Source: Chloroflexota bacterium | Lineage (GTDB): Bacteria; Chloroflexota; Anaerolineae; Aggregatilineales; J027 | Direction of reading: 5' to 3' | Length of the DNA stretch: 35,722 nt | Assembly (NCBI GenBank): GCA_003697365.1 | Contig: RFGP01000064.1 | Span: 1 to 35,722, forward strand | Program-made: the position numbers and the translations under genes | Notes under the pieces: generated by a model | Seen by the model: only the letters and a program-made list of their open reading frames with translations | Told to the model about the DNA's origin: nothing | Databases searched by the model: none | Shown: positions 24,823-32,500 of the stretch, one piece after another | Position numbering within the stretch: the stretch's first letter is position 1 | How the letters are laid out: each line of letters opens with the position of its first letter

Positions 24823-26106
24823 ATGTTAATCAATCGTCAGCAACAAATCGAAGCCCTACAAAATGACTGGCAAACCAACCCAAGATGGGAAGGCATTCAA
24901 CGTCCCTATACAGCCGAAGATGTCGTGAATCTTCGTTCATCCATTTTAGTTGATCATACTTTAGCAAGAGTCGGTGCAGAGCGTTTGTGGGAGCTTTTAA
25001 ACACCGAGCCCTATATTAATACCTTCGGCGCTATGACAGGTATGCAAGCCGTTCAAATGGTGCGTGCAGGATTGAAAACAATTTATGTGAGTGGTTGGCA
25101 AACTGCTTCTGATGCCAATCTGTCTGCGCAAACCTACCCCGATCAAAGCCTATATCCATCTAATAGCGTGCCGGCACTCGTTAAACGCATTAATAATGCC
25201 CTGATGCGCGCCGACCAAATTGATGCAGTTGAGGGAAAAAATGATACTTATTGGTATGCCCCAATAGTTGCAGATGCTGAAGCAGGATTTGGTGGCCCAC
25301 TTCATGCTTATGAGCTCATGAAGGGCATGATCGAAGCCGGCGTGGCAGGTGTGCATTTTGAAGATCAACTCGCTGCTGAGAAAAAGTGTGGTCACTTGGG
25401 CGGAAAAGTGCTTGTCCCTACAGCGCAATTCATTCGTACATTAACAAGCGCAAGGCTTGCTGCTGATGTCATGAATGTGCCAACGATTCTCATCGCGCGT
25501 ACTGATGCGGACAGTGCCACATTGTTAACAAGTGACGTTGATCCCTACGATCATCCATTCATTCGCGGTGGACGTACATTAGAAGGTTACTTCCATGTCA
25601 AATCGGGTCTAGAAGCTGCTATCGCACGCGGCTTAGCATATGCGCCTTATGCTGATTTACTATGGTTTGAAACATCTAAGCCCGATCTAGGTGAAGCAAG
25701 AGAGTTCGCCCAAGCTATCCACGCTCAATATCCAAATAAAATGATGGCTTATAACTGCTCGCCATCCTTCAATTGGAAAATGCATTTAGATGACGATACT
25801 ATTGCCCACTTTCAACAAGAATTAGGCGCAATGGGGTATAAATACCAGTTCATCACCCTAGCCGGTTGGCACACCGTAAACTATTACACCTTCAATCTCG
25901 CCCAACAGTATGTACGTCGTGGCATGAGTGCTTATGTTGAGCTTCAACAAGATGAATTTGCTGCTCAATGCAATGGCTATACAGCAACGAAACATCAACG
26001 CGAATCGGGAACAGGATATTTTGATCAAGTCTTAATGACGATCACAGGCGGAAGCGCCTCTACTGCAGCGCTCGCCAACTCAACCGAGGCGCAACAATTC
26101 CATTAA
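24823..26106 (+). CDS. aceA: Isocitrate lyase
   Basis: Splits isocitrate into glyoxylate and succinate, the first step of the glyoxylate shunt. At 427 residues it matches the short bacterial form. The catalytic signature [14 protein letters not shown] is near residue 187, with Cys as the general acid. [19 protein letters not shown] (metal-binding Asp) and YNCSPSFNW are the other family blocks. AGGAG about 9 nt before ATG 24823. Two hairpins follow the stop, the second a clear terminator. Confidence 0.97.
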   Translation: MLINRQQQIEALQNDWQTNPRWEGIQRPYTAEDVVNLRSSILVDHTLARVGAERLWELLNTEPYINTFGAMTGMQAVQMVRAGLKTIYVSGWQTASDANLSAQTYPDQSLYPSNSVPALVKRINNALMRADQIDAVEGKNDTYWYAPIVADAEAGFGGPLHAYELMKGMIEAGVAGVHFEDQLAAEKKCGHLGGKVLVPTAQFIRTLTSARLAADVMNVPTILIARTDADSATLLTSDVDPYDHPFIRGGRTLEGYFHVKSGLEAAIARGLAYAPYADLLWFETSKPDLGEAREFAQAIHAQYPNKMMAYNCSPSFNWKMHLDDDTIAHFQQELGAMGYKYQFITLAGWHTVNYYTFNLAQQYVRRGMSAYVELQQDEFAAQCNGYTATKHQRESGTGYFDQVLMTITGGSASTAALANSTEAQQFH

Positions 26107-26117
26107 CCGTACAAAGT

Positions 26118-26185
26118 TTGCTGCCCCGCCCACTTGCTCATTGTTTATTCACAGGATGCACTCTAAGCAGGTGGGTTGGGGGCAA
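26118..26185 (+). repeat. Long imperfect hairpin after aceA
   Basis: TTGCTGCCCCGCCCACTTGCT (26118-26138) pairs with AGCAGGTGGGTTGGGGGCAA (26166-26185) over most of its length, with a G-U pair and one small interruption. The loop is 27 nt. It precedes the terminator hairpin and may protect the aceA mRNA 3' end. Confidence 0.5.
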
Positions 26186-26215
26186 TCTTCCGAAACTCCA
26201 CTTGAGGTAGTATTT

Positions 26216-26250
26216 GCCACATCTGAGCGAAGATGTGGCTTTTGTTTTTA
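26216..26250 (+). terminator. Rho-independent terminator of aceB-aceA
   Basis: GCCACATCT (26216-26224), loop GAGCGA, AGATGTGGC (26231-26239), then TTTTGTTTTTATTTTT. A perfect 9-bp stem with a T-rich tail on the plus strand. The other strand has no T-run, so it does not obviously serve the convergent permease gene. Confidence 0.9.
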
Positions 26251-27762
26251 TTTTTGCATCAGCTGTTGTCGGAATAAAAGCAAGTGCTGTTCCCCTGAAT
26301 CAGTGAGCATAACCTGCTCACCTCGAATCTCAATCCAGTGGCGTGATCTCAAGTTGCGAATAATTCGCTCAACTTGATGTTGTGACCAGTTAAGATGCAT
26401 AGGCAATGTATTGATACTACATTCATCAGCCATACTTTCCATATGTTGATGATTATATAAATGACCGAGTAGCAACTGCTCAGCAAATTGGCGATGTTGA
26501 TACCAACGTCGGATTAAAGTCGCCAATAAACCATAGCGGGGCGAAGCAATCCAAGCTACGATAAAGCAAAATGACATCATCATCACCATTGATGCTGAAA
26601 TTGACACATTCCATTCAGTATATCCCCCCAAGCCAACTATATCGTCTAGTGCTTCCAAAAGCCGATTAACTGAAAAAACGCCTAGAAACTGACCACGCGC
26701 CAAATCGATACCCGTAGAAGTTGCAAAAACGCCAATAATTGGCGCTATCAGCAACATCTGATATAAACGATCGGTCAGCAAATAAGCGGCTGCTGGCGGA
26801 ATGATGAAGAACGCAACAACTAAAACCGCCCCCACCGCATCAAATGCACCTACAGCGGTAATACTGACGAGGAAAAGCAAAACATACAATAGCAGATTAG
26901 GTCGAAAGCCTAAGGTTGAGGCAAGCGCAGCATCAAAAGCTGTTAACTGTAGCTCTTTATAAAACAACAACACAAAGCTCAAGTTCAACAACATAATAAG
27001 TCCCATTATGGTGATAGATTTTGGCCAATATACAAATGTGGGCCTTTCTTCATTATCATCGTAGATTGGTATACCTTGCGCTTCAGCACGCACAGCTTCT
27101 GAAGGCGTATAAGTGCCACAATTGCCACAAAATTCTTCAAATTCTGCTCTTGGATCACGAGGATACAAATTTTCAGCAGCACAGTTCATGCAACGCCGAA
27201 CAGTTATAGCTCGTGGATCGTCTGGTGTGATCGTAATAGGCTCACAATTCGTGAGACAGTGGCTATTAGTATTAGAAGAAGCAAGCCCAATTTCACCTAC
27301 ATAAACAGCATCAATATCTAAGTGCACGTTATCGGCATAGCGCGAGATCAAAATCACACCTATAGCAAACAAAAATGGAAAAGCTAATCCTAACGCTGCA
27401 TCTTGTTTAATTAATCCTGATTGAAATAACCACTCAGTGAGAAAAACTGTCCCTACTCCAGCCAAAGCTGAGCCAATCAATAGCAAAGGAGAGCTATAAT
27501 CAAATTCGCGATCTAGTACAAGTGTTATCAACAAAAAAGTCACAACAATGCCCAGCAACACAGAATGGCTAATTGCATCTGTAACAAGAGCCATACGCCT
27601 TAAAAGTAAAAAGGTTCCTAATAAAGCCCCCGATGTGGCAATCAGCGCACCTATCAGAATAGCAGTATTACGTGGAGATTGCGCCCAAAGAGCATTAATA
27701 TCATCAGGCGTAGTAACCCATAACAACACTTCAATAATAAAACGTTCAAGCGCTTTGATCAT
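26248..27762 (-). CDS. Metal ABC transporter permease with six-Cys insertion and winged-helix tail
   Basis: Second permease (ABC-3 family, as in ZnuB/MntB/TroD) of a transition-metal importer. I place the start at ATG 27762 (504 aa): AAGGGGG lies just upstream, and the 60 extra residues of the ORF track overlap the previous gene in another frame. Core segments are LLLRRMALVTDAISHSVLLG and FDAVGAVLVVAFFIIPPAAA. Two features are unusual. A hydrophilic insertion of about 80 residues (160-240) holds CLTNC (169/173), CMNC (191/194) and CGNC (212/215), resembling a zinc ribbon. The C-terminal 85 residues, from RRWYQHRQFAEQLLLGHLYN on, read as a winged helix (VERIIRNLRSRHWIEIRGEQ, LTDSGEQHL), matching the tail of the sister permease. 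The start overlaps that gene by 17 bases. Confidence 0.87.
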   Translation of the reverse strand: MIKALERFIIEVLLWVTTPDDINALWAQSPRNTAILIGALIATSGALLGTFLLLRRMALVTDAISHSVLLGIVVTFLLITLVLDREFDYSSPLLLIGSALAGVGTVFLTEWLFQSGLIKQDAALGLAFPFLFAIGVILISRYADNVHLDIDAVYVGEIGLASSNTNSHCLTNCEPITITPDDPRAITVRRCMNCAAENLYPRDPRAEFEEFCGNCGTYTPSEAVRAEAQGIPIYDDNEERPTFVYWPKSITIMGLIMLLNLSFVLLFYKELQLTAFDAALASTLGFRPNLLLYVLLFLVSITAVGAFDAVGAVLVVAFFIIPPAAAYLLTDRLYQMLLIAPIIGVFATSTGIDLARGQFLGVFSVNRLLEALDDIVGLGGYTEWNVSISASMVMMMSFCFIVAWIASPRYGLLATLIRRWYQHRQFAEQLLLGHLYNHQHMESMADECSINTLPMHLNWSQHQVERIIRNLRSRHWIEIRGEQVMLTDSGEQHLLLFRQQLMQK

Positions 27763-29083
27763 TAGTGTCCCCCTTCTGCAGACGTTCAAGGCGTTGTATA
27801 AATTCTGGAGCCAATACGTCATGAATATTAGCGTGATGCTCTTGTTGGACATCAGGCAGATCGAGCGCTTCACGATACAAGTGATAAGTCTCCCATAATT
27901 GTTGGCTCTCCTCGAAGTTTTGCGCTTTTTGCAAACCTTCATGAGTTAACACCCAAGAAGCGTCATCAAGTCTTTTGACGAATCCCTGTTTTTCCAATTG
28001 ATGCAACCCTGCTTGTGCTGTTCTTCCTCGCAAACCAATTAAAAATGCTGTCTCAACAGGTTTTTGGAAATCATGATGGCTTTGTCCATAGCGATAGACA
28101 TCTTGCAAGATATTTTGAGCCGCGAAGCGTCGTCGATCACGCCGTTGTTGCCACGAAGCCCATATCACTCCCCGTGATGGTGCAAATGTTATAGACAACA
28201 ACACAACCCCAAACGCCACCACAATAATCAACGGCCCAGTCGGCAAGCCAACATCTAATGCGCTAATCACAGCCCCCACTGTGCCAGCAAAAGCCCCAAA
28301 AAGCGCTGATAAAATCGTCATTTGTTCTAGATGATTTGTCCACTGTCGAGCAGCAACAGATGGTGCGATGAGTAACCCAACCATCAAAATAACCCCTGCA
28401 AGCTGCAAGCCAAGCACAATTGCTATTACAATCAGTGTGGCTAATAAGGTGTCTAGTATGCGAACACGAAAACCATTGACTGCCGCAAATTCATAATCAA
28501 ACGTAATCAGCTTTAGCTCTTTCCAAAACAATAACAAAATGAGCACGATAAAAGCGCCAACAATAGCGATCAAGTTGACATCTTGACGCACGATAGCAGC
28601 AGCCTGTCCAAAAATAAATTTATCAATCCCCGCTTGTCCAGCATCAGGGCGACGTTGAATGTATGAAAGTAACGCCACACCAAAGCCAAACCAAGAGACT
28701 AATACCACTCCCATAGCGGCATCTTGTTTAATCCGCGTTGTCCGAAGAATAGCATTCAGCATCCAAACGCCAACCCAACCAGCAATTGCTGCACCAACTA
28801 GCAGCCATTCTAGGGCACGTCCTGCTATTAAAAAGGCAATAGCAACACCCGGCAAAGCAGCATGAGCAACAGTATCCCCGATGAGGCTTTGTTGACGTAA
28901 AACAGCAAAAGACCCTAATATGCCGCTGACTATCCCTAGCAGTGCACCACCAACAGTTACAATGCGGAGTGTATATTGGTATTCGGCGTTCAACACCCAA
29001 CTACTAAAAGGAATAAACGCGATATTCAAGAAAAGCGTAAAAGCCACAATTCCCCAAAAACGACGGTCGGAATACCACATCAT
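27746..29083 (-). CDS. Metal ABC transporter permease fused to DtxR/MntR-like domain
   Basis: First ABC-3 permease of the metal importer, 445 residues. Residues 1-300 are membrane helices with the family segments AVLRQQSLIGDTVAHAALPG, DAAMGVVLVSWFGFGVALLS and AGVILMVGLLIAPSVAARQW. Residues 312-440 are soluble and look like a DtxR/MntR-type regulator: a winged helix (TAQAGLHQLEKQGFVKRLDD, VLTHEGLQKA), then a dimerisation-like segment WETYHLYREALDLPDVQQEH with NIHDVLAPEFIQRL. Where B. subtilis MntR has its Glu-x-x-Glu-His metal ligands, my alignment gives Ala-x-x-His-Asp, so metal binding is not assured. GGAGG precedes the start, which lies 4 bases after the ATPase stop. Such fusions are known in databases to my recollection. 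Confidence 0.87.
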   Translation of the reverse strand: MMWYSDRRFWGIVAFTLFLNIAFIPFSSWVLNAEYQYTLRIVTVGGALLGIVSGILGSFAVLRQQSLIGDTVAHAALPGVAIAFLIAGRALEWLLVGAAIAGWVGVWMLNAILRTTRIKQDAAMGVVLVSWFGFGVALLSYIQRRPDAGQAGIDKFIFGQAAAIVRQDVNLIAIVGAFIVLILLLFWKELKLITFDYEFAAVNGFRVRILDTLLATLIVIAIVLGLQLAGVILMVGLLIAPSVAARQWTNHLEQMTILSALFGAFAGTVGAVISALDVGLPTGPLIIVVAFGVVLLSITFAPSRGVIWASWQQRRDRRRFAAQNILQDVYRYGQSHHDFQKPVETAFLIGLRGRTAQAGLHQLEKQGFVKRLDDASWVLTHEGLQKAQNFEESQQLWETYHLYREALDLPDVQQEHHANIHDVLAPEFIQRLERLQKGDTNDQSA

Positions 29084-29087
29084 AAGC

Positions 29088-29849
29088 CTAATCGCCTCCA
29101 GCTAAAACAACTTGGCGATCTTCCATAAAGGAAACACGCCCGCCATAGGTAAGACGCAAGTTGTCTGCTGTAAAAACTTCTGTAGTGGGGCCGCTGGCAA
29201 TAATTTCTACATTGAGTAGCGCAATGTAATCAAAATATTCAGTAACTGTTTGCAAGTCATGATGTACTACGATGACAGTCTTATTACGTGAGCGCAATTC
29301 ACGTAACAATGCAATAATTGCGCGCTCAGTAACAGCATCAACAGCAGCAAATGGTTCGTCCATAAAATAAATTTGCGCATCTTGCACTAATGCCCGTGCG
29401 AGAAACGTTCGTTGTTGTTGCCCCCCCGAAAGTTGACTAATTTGGCGATGCGCCAAATCAGCAATACCAACATGTTCTAGTGCTTCTAAAGCCATTTTGC
29501 GCTCGCGCTGGCCGGGGCGCTTAATCCATCCTAATTTGCCATAACACCCCATCATCACAACATCAAGCACCGTCGTAGGAAAATCCCAATCTACGCTCCC
29601 CCTCTGTGGAACATAGCCAATAAGCTCACGTGCTTTTTGATAAGGTTTACCATAAAATGACACAGTACCCGCTGCACGTGGTATTAACCCAAGCACAGCT
29701 TTAATCAACGTGCTTTTGCCAGCACCATTTGGCCCAATAATGGCTGCTAACACTCCTTCTGGTATGGTTAAGTCTACATCCCATAATACGGGTCGACTAT
29801 TATATGCAACGGTAAGGTCTTCGACATGTAGAGCAGCAGTTTCTTGCAT
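29088..29849 (-). CDS. Metal ABC transporter ATP-binding protein
   Basis: ATPase of the Zn/Mn/Fe importer, 253 residues, normal for the ZnuC/MntA/TroB group. Walker A GPNGAGKST, the family-typical YVPQRGSVDWDFPTTVLDVV, signature LSGGQQQRTFLARALV, Walker B IYFMDEPFAAVD and VHHDLQTV are all intact. The SVDWDFP version of the Q-loop region is more common in manganese/iron than in zinc systems, as far as I recall. AAGGA lies about 8 nt upstream of ATG 29849. It is the second gene of the operon after the binding protein. Confidence 0.92.
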   Translation of the reverse strand: MQETAALHVEDLTVAYNSRPVLWDVDLTIPEGVLAAIIGPNGAGKSTLIKAVLGLIPRAAGTVSFYGKPYQKARELIGYVPQRGSVDWDFPTTVLDVVMMGCYGKLGWIKRPGQRERKMALEALEHVGIADLAHRQISQLSGGQQQRTFLARALVQDAQIYFMDEPFAAVDAVTERAIIALLRELRSRNKTVIVVHHDLQTVTEYFDYIALLNVEIIASGPTTEVFTADNLRLTYGGRVSFMEDRQVVLAGGD

Positions 29850-29863
29850 TGTTCATATCCTTC

Positions 29864-30892
29864 TTATTCAAATACAAATAGATTTGCATCAGGCTGTATA
29901 GGCAAATCTTCTGGCCATGGAGGTATAGGTAAGCCAAATGACTGTAAAATCGTGATGACATTTGTAGCAATCATGCCTATATAAGTTCCACCAAAAGTGT
30001 TGGGTTCACCCATTGCGTCTCCGTAAAGCTCCCGAACGCCAATGCGAACTTCCCATCCTTGTGCAGCGGCACCTTCTTGTACCGCTTGGATAGTATCAAT
30101 CGGCACACTGCTTTCAATGAACATCACTGGAATTTGACGAGATACAATGAAATCAATAACTGATTGAATATCACCAACGCCAGCTTCATCCTCAGTGCTA
30201 ATTCCTTGTACAGACTGCAACCCCAAGTCAAAAGCACCACCGAAATAACGAAAAGCATCATGAGAAGTAACCAAATAACGTTGCTGTTCAGGAATCTGGG
30301 CTAGCGCTTCATGGCTCCACTCATAAAGCACCATAAGTGCTTGGCTATACTCTTCGGCATTCGTCAAATATAGTTCGGCATGTTCAGGATCAAGGCGTGC
30401 TAGTTGCCGACCAAGAGCTTGTGCTGATAGCGCCCAATTACGGGGATCAAACCAAAAGTGAGGATCATCCGTTGGAGCTTCTCCTTCATTTTTAATGAAA
30501 CCTCCTAACACAAATCCAGCATCTTTTACAGGCTTGGAAAGTGCAAAAGTGACAATCCCCCGTTCTCCCAAAGCCTCAAAGACTGTCTCAAACTGACCTT
30601 CTAAATTCAAACCACTATAAACCACCATATTGGCTTGATTCATTGCGGCAATATCAGATTCTGTAGGTTGATAAAGATGAGGATCAACCCCTGCGCCCAT
30701 CAACCCCACAATGCTAACCGCATGATCTGGTACACCTTCTGTTAAAATGCGCACTAGATCGTGAGCTTGGGTAGTAGTTGCTACAATGTAGAGCGTATCA
30801 TTTTGGGTTGCATTACCCGTTTTTTCAAAGCTCAAAAGTGGTATTAATATAATAAGTCCCACAAGTAGGATCGAGATAGCGATGTTTTTCAT
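29864..30892 (-). CDS. Metal ABC transporter substrate-binding protein, TroA/ZnuA family
   Basis: A 342-residue exported cluster A-I metal-binding protein. The N-terminus is a long hydrophobic signal (MKNIAISILLVGLIILIP) without lipobox Cys. Predicted ligands are His72 (GVDPHLYQP), His145 (DDPHFWFDP), His211 (VTSHDAFRYF) and Asp292 (ELYGDAMG). This His3-Asp set is the one known from TroA, which binds Zn and Mn, rather than the His2-Glu-Asp set of PsaA. It lacks the His-rich loop typical of ZnuA. It is the first gene of the operon; upstream are a TTGACA promoter and two DtxR-like boxes. No clear Shine-Dalgarno precedes the ATG, because one box sits in that space. Confidence 0.9.
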   Translation of the reverse strand: MKNIAISILLVGLIILIPLLSFEKTGNATQNDTLYIVATTTQAHDLVRILTEGVPDHAVSIVGLMGAGVDPHLYQPTESDIAAMNQANMVVYSGLNLEGQFETVFEALGERGIVTFALSKPVKDAGFVLGGFIKNEGEAPTDDPHFWFDPRNWALSAQALGRQLARLDPEHAELYLTNAEEYSQALMVLYEWSHEALAQIPEQQRYLVTSHDAFRYFGGAFDLGLQSVQGISTEDEAGVGDIQSVIDFIVSRQIPVMFIESSVPIDTIQAVQEGAAAQGWEVRIGVRELYGDAMGEPNTFGGTYIGMIATNVITILQSFGLPIPPWPEDLPIQPDANLFVFE

Positions 30893-30897
30893 ATGTC

Positions 30898-30916
30898 TGT
30901 TTTAGACTAACCTTAT
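30898..30916 (-). promoter_or_regulatory. DtxR/MntR-like box 1
   Basis: Plus strand GTTTTAGACTAACCTTAT. The core TTAGACTAACCTTA is close to one half of the known DtxR consensus (TTAGSCTAACCTWA). It shares TTTAGACTARCCT with box 2, offset by 22 bp, about two helical turns. It lies only a few bases before the binding-protein ATG, inside the presumed mRNA leader. Confidence 0.55.
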
Positions 30917-30920
30917 CCAT

Positions 30921-30940
30921 TTTTTAGACTAGCCTAAAAA
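30921..30940 (-). promoter_or_regulatory. DtxR/MntR-like palindrome, box 2
   Basis: TTTTTAGACTAGCCTAAAAA is palindromic at 9 of 10 positions per arm and contains TAGCCTAA, the centre of the DtxR consensus TTAGGTTAGCCTAACCTAA. It overlaps the -10 box and start region of the metal operon promoter, as a repressor site would. Confidence 0.68.
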
Positions 30941-30965
30941 TAACAGGTTTTAATTTTGATGTCAA
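30937..30965 (-). promoter_or_regulatory. Sigma-70 promoter of the metal transporter operon
   Basis: On the minus strand: perfect TTGACA (30965-30960), exactly 17 nt, then TATTTT (30942-30937). Transcription would start within box 2 and give a leader of about 40 nt. Confidence 0.65.
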
Positions 30966-30993
30966 TAAAAGATCAGAATCAGGAGAAGCTCTA

Positions 30994-31917
30994 ATGCGGA
31001 TAGTATCATTATTACCCAGTAGCACTGAAATTGTTGCAGCGCTTGGCATGGCAGAATATTTAGTAGCGCGCTCACATGAATGCGACTTTCCACCTGAGGT
31101 AAAACGCTTACCATCGATTACAGCCCCTAAATTTAATCCAGATGGGCGTAGCTACGAAATTAACCAGCGTGTTAAAGCCATATTGCAAGAAGCAGTCGCC
31201 GTATATACTGTAGATGCAGATCGCCTAAAAGCATTACAACCGGATATTATCGTCACTCAATCTCAGTGTGATGTTTGTGCGGTGAGCTTTGAAGAAGTGA
31301 AGCGCATCACTTGTGAATGGCTCGATACTAATGCGCAACTTGTGGCTCTTGAGCCTAACAGCCTAGATGATGTCTTTACTGATATTCAACGTGTAGCTGA
31401 TGCACTCAATGTTCCTGAAAGAGGACAGAAACTCGTAGATGAGATGCAAGCCAGAATGGCTTCAATTGAACAAAAAACCCGTAAACTTTCTCGTCCAACT
31501 GTTGCCTCTATCGAATGGATCGATCCCCTTATGGCAGCAGGTAATTGGATGCCCACTCTTATTGAAATGGCAGGCGGAATAAATATCTTTGGCGTAGCAG
31601 GCCAGCATTCGCCATGGATTGATTTTGATGCTTTGCGTGCAGCTAATCCTGATGTTATTATCGTCATCCCTTGTGGATATGATATTGCAACATCATTGCG
31701 TGAATTGCCTGCATTAACCACACGTCCAGATTGGCAAGATTTGAAAGCTGTACAGCAAAATCAAGTTTATGTCGCAGATGGCAATCAATTCTTTAATCGT
31801 CCGGGACCGCGCCTAGTAGAATCGCTAGAAATTCTGGCCGAAATTCTACATCCTAATGATTTTGATTTCGGGCACAAAAACCGAAATTGGCAACCTTTAA
31901 CTGCTGCTCTGCGCTAA
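30994..31917 (+). CDS. Cytosolic cobalamin-binding protein, BtuF-like
   Basis: A 307-residue Peripla_BP_2 (BtuF/FepB-like) protein without a signal peptide: the fold begins at residue 1 with MRIVSLLPSSTEIVAALGM. The segments LVARSHECDFPPEVKRLP and VTQSQCDVCAVS are typical of a widespread soluble subgroup annotated as cobalamin-binding protein. Its role is not established; binding of B12 or a corrinoid in the cytoplasm is a guess from homology to BtuF. AGGAGA lies 8 nt before ATG 30994. It is divergent from the metal operon and shares the intergenic region with its DtxR-like boxes. The last 21 bases overlap purN tail to tail. Confidence 0.82.
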   Translation: MRIVSLLPSSTEIVAALGMAEYLVARSHECDFPPEVKRLPSITAPKFNPDGRSYEINQRVKAILQEAVAVYTVDADRLKALQPDIIVTQSQCDVCAVSFEEVKRITCEWLDTNAQLVALEPNSLDDVFTDIQRVADALNVPERGQKLVDEMQARMASIEQKTRKLSRPTVASIEWIDPLMAAGNWMPTLIEMAGGINIFGVAGQHSPWIDFDALRAANPDVIIVIPCGYDIATSLRELPALTTRPDWQDLKAVQQNQVYVADGNQFFNRPGPRLVESLEILAEILHPNDFDFGHKNRNWQPLTAALR

Positions 31918-32493
31918 TAAGCGACTCACCGCTTCTACTAGAATACGATGTTCGGCAGCGTGCATTCGTTCGGCAAAACTTTCTAGCGTGTCATTGGGTA
32001 AAAAAGGCACGATCTCTTGAACGATCACGTCGCCGGCATCAACTTCAGGTATAGCGTAATGCACCATACACCCACTCTGCTTAATCTCACCACGTTGATA
32101 CGCTTCAAAAGCGCGTTCAATGGCATTTATTCCTGCAAATTCGTTAGGCAATGCTGGATGTAAATTAATAACACGGTTAGGAAAATACTCTAAAAATACT
32201 GAGCTTAAAATATGCATCCAACCCGCCAGTACGATAAGCTGAGGCTTATATGGCCAAATGGCTTCAGCTAACGCGCGATCATAATCTTCGCGCGTTTTGC
32301 CATCAGCCAAGAACGATTTTAGTGTTAATACCAAAGTTGGAATGCCCGCTGCCTCAGCACGCTGAAGTCCATAAGCGGACTTACGATTAGAGACTACTAA
32401 ATCAATAGTAGTAGGCAATTTCTTAGATTGAACGGCATCAATTAAAGCCTGTAAATTAGAGCCATTGCCAGATATAAGCACTACAATCCCCAT
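31897..32493 (-). CDS. purN: Phosphoribosylglycinamide formyltransferase
   Basis: Transfers a formyl group from 10-formyl-THF to GAR, third step of purine synthesis. I start at ATG 32493 (198 aa), 7 bases after the purDM stop, because MGIVVLISGNGSNLQAL is the true PurN N-terminus; the 14 extra residues of the ORF track only read through the end of purDM in another frame. Active-site residues are in INLHP (Asn, His) and VDAGDV (Asp). GAGGG within the end of purDM can serve as ribosome site. Order purF-purDM-purN places GARS, AIRS and GART activities next to each other, as in the eukaryotic trifunctional protein. Confidence 0.94.
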   Translation of the reverse strand: MGIVVLISGNGSNLQALIDAVQSKKLPTTIDLVVSNRKSAYGLQRAEAAGIPTLVLTLKSFLADGKTREDYDRALAEAIWPYKPQLIVLAGWMHILSSVFLEYFPNRVINLHPALPNEFAGINAIERAFEAYQRGEIKQSGCMVHYAIPEVDAGDVIVQEIVPFLPNDTLESFAERMHAAEHRILVEAVSRLLAQSSS

Positions 32494-32500
32494 CTTTTGG

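Noticed and set aside
27763-27942. 60-residue N-terminal extension of the second metal permease
   Set aside because: It runs through the end of the first permease gene in another frame; ATG 27762 has a strong ribosome site and matches the family start.
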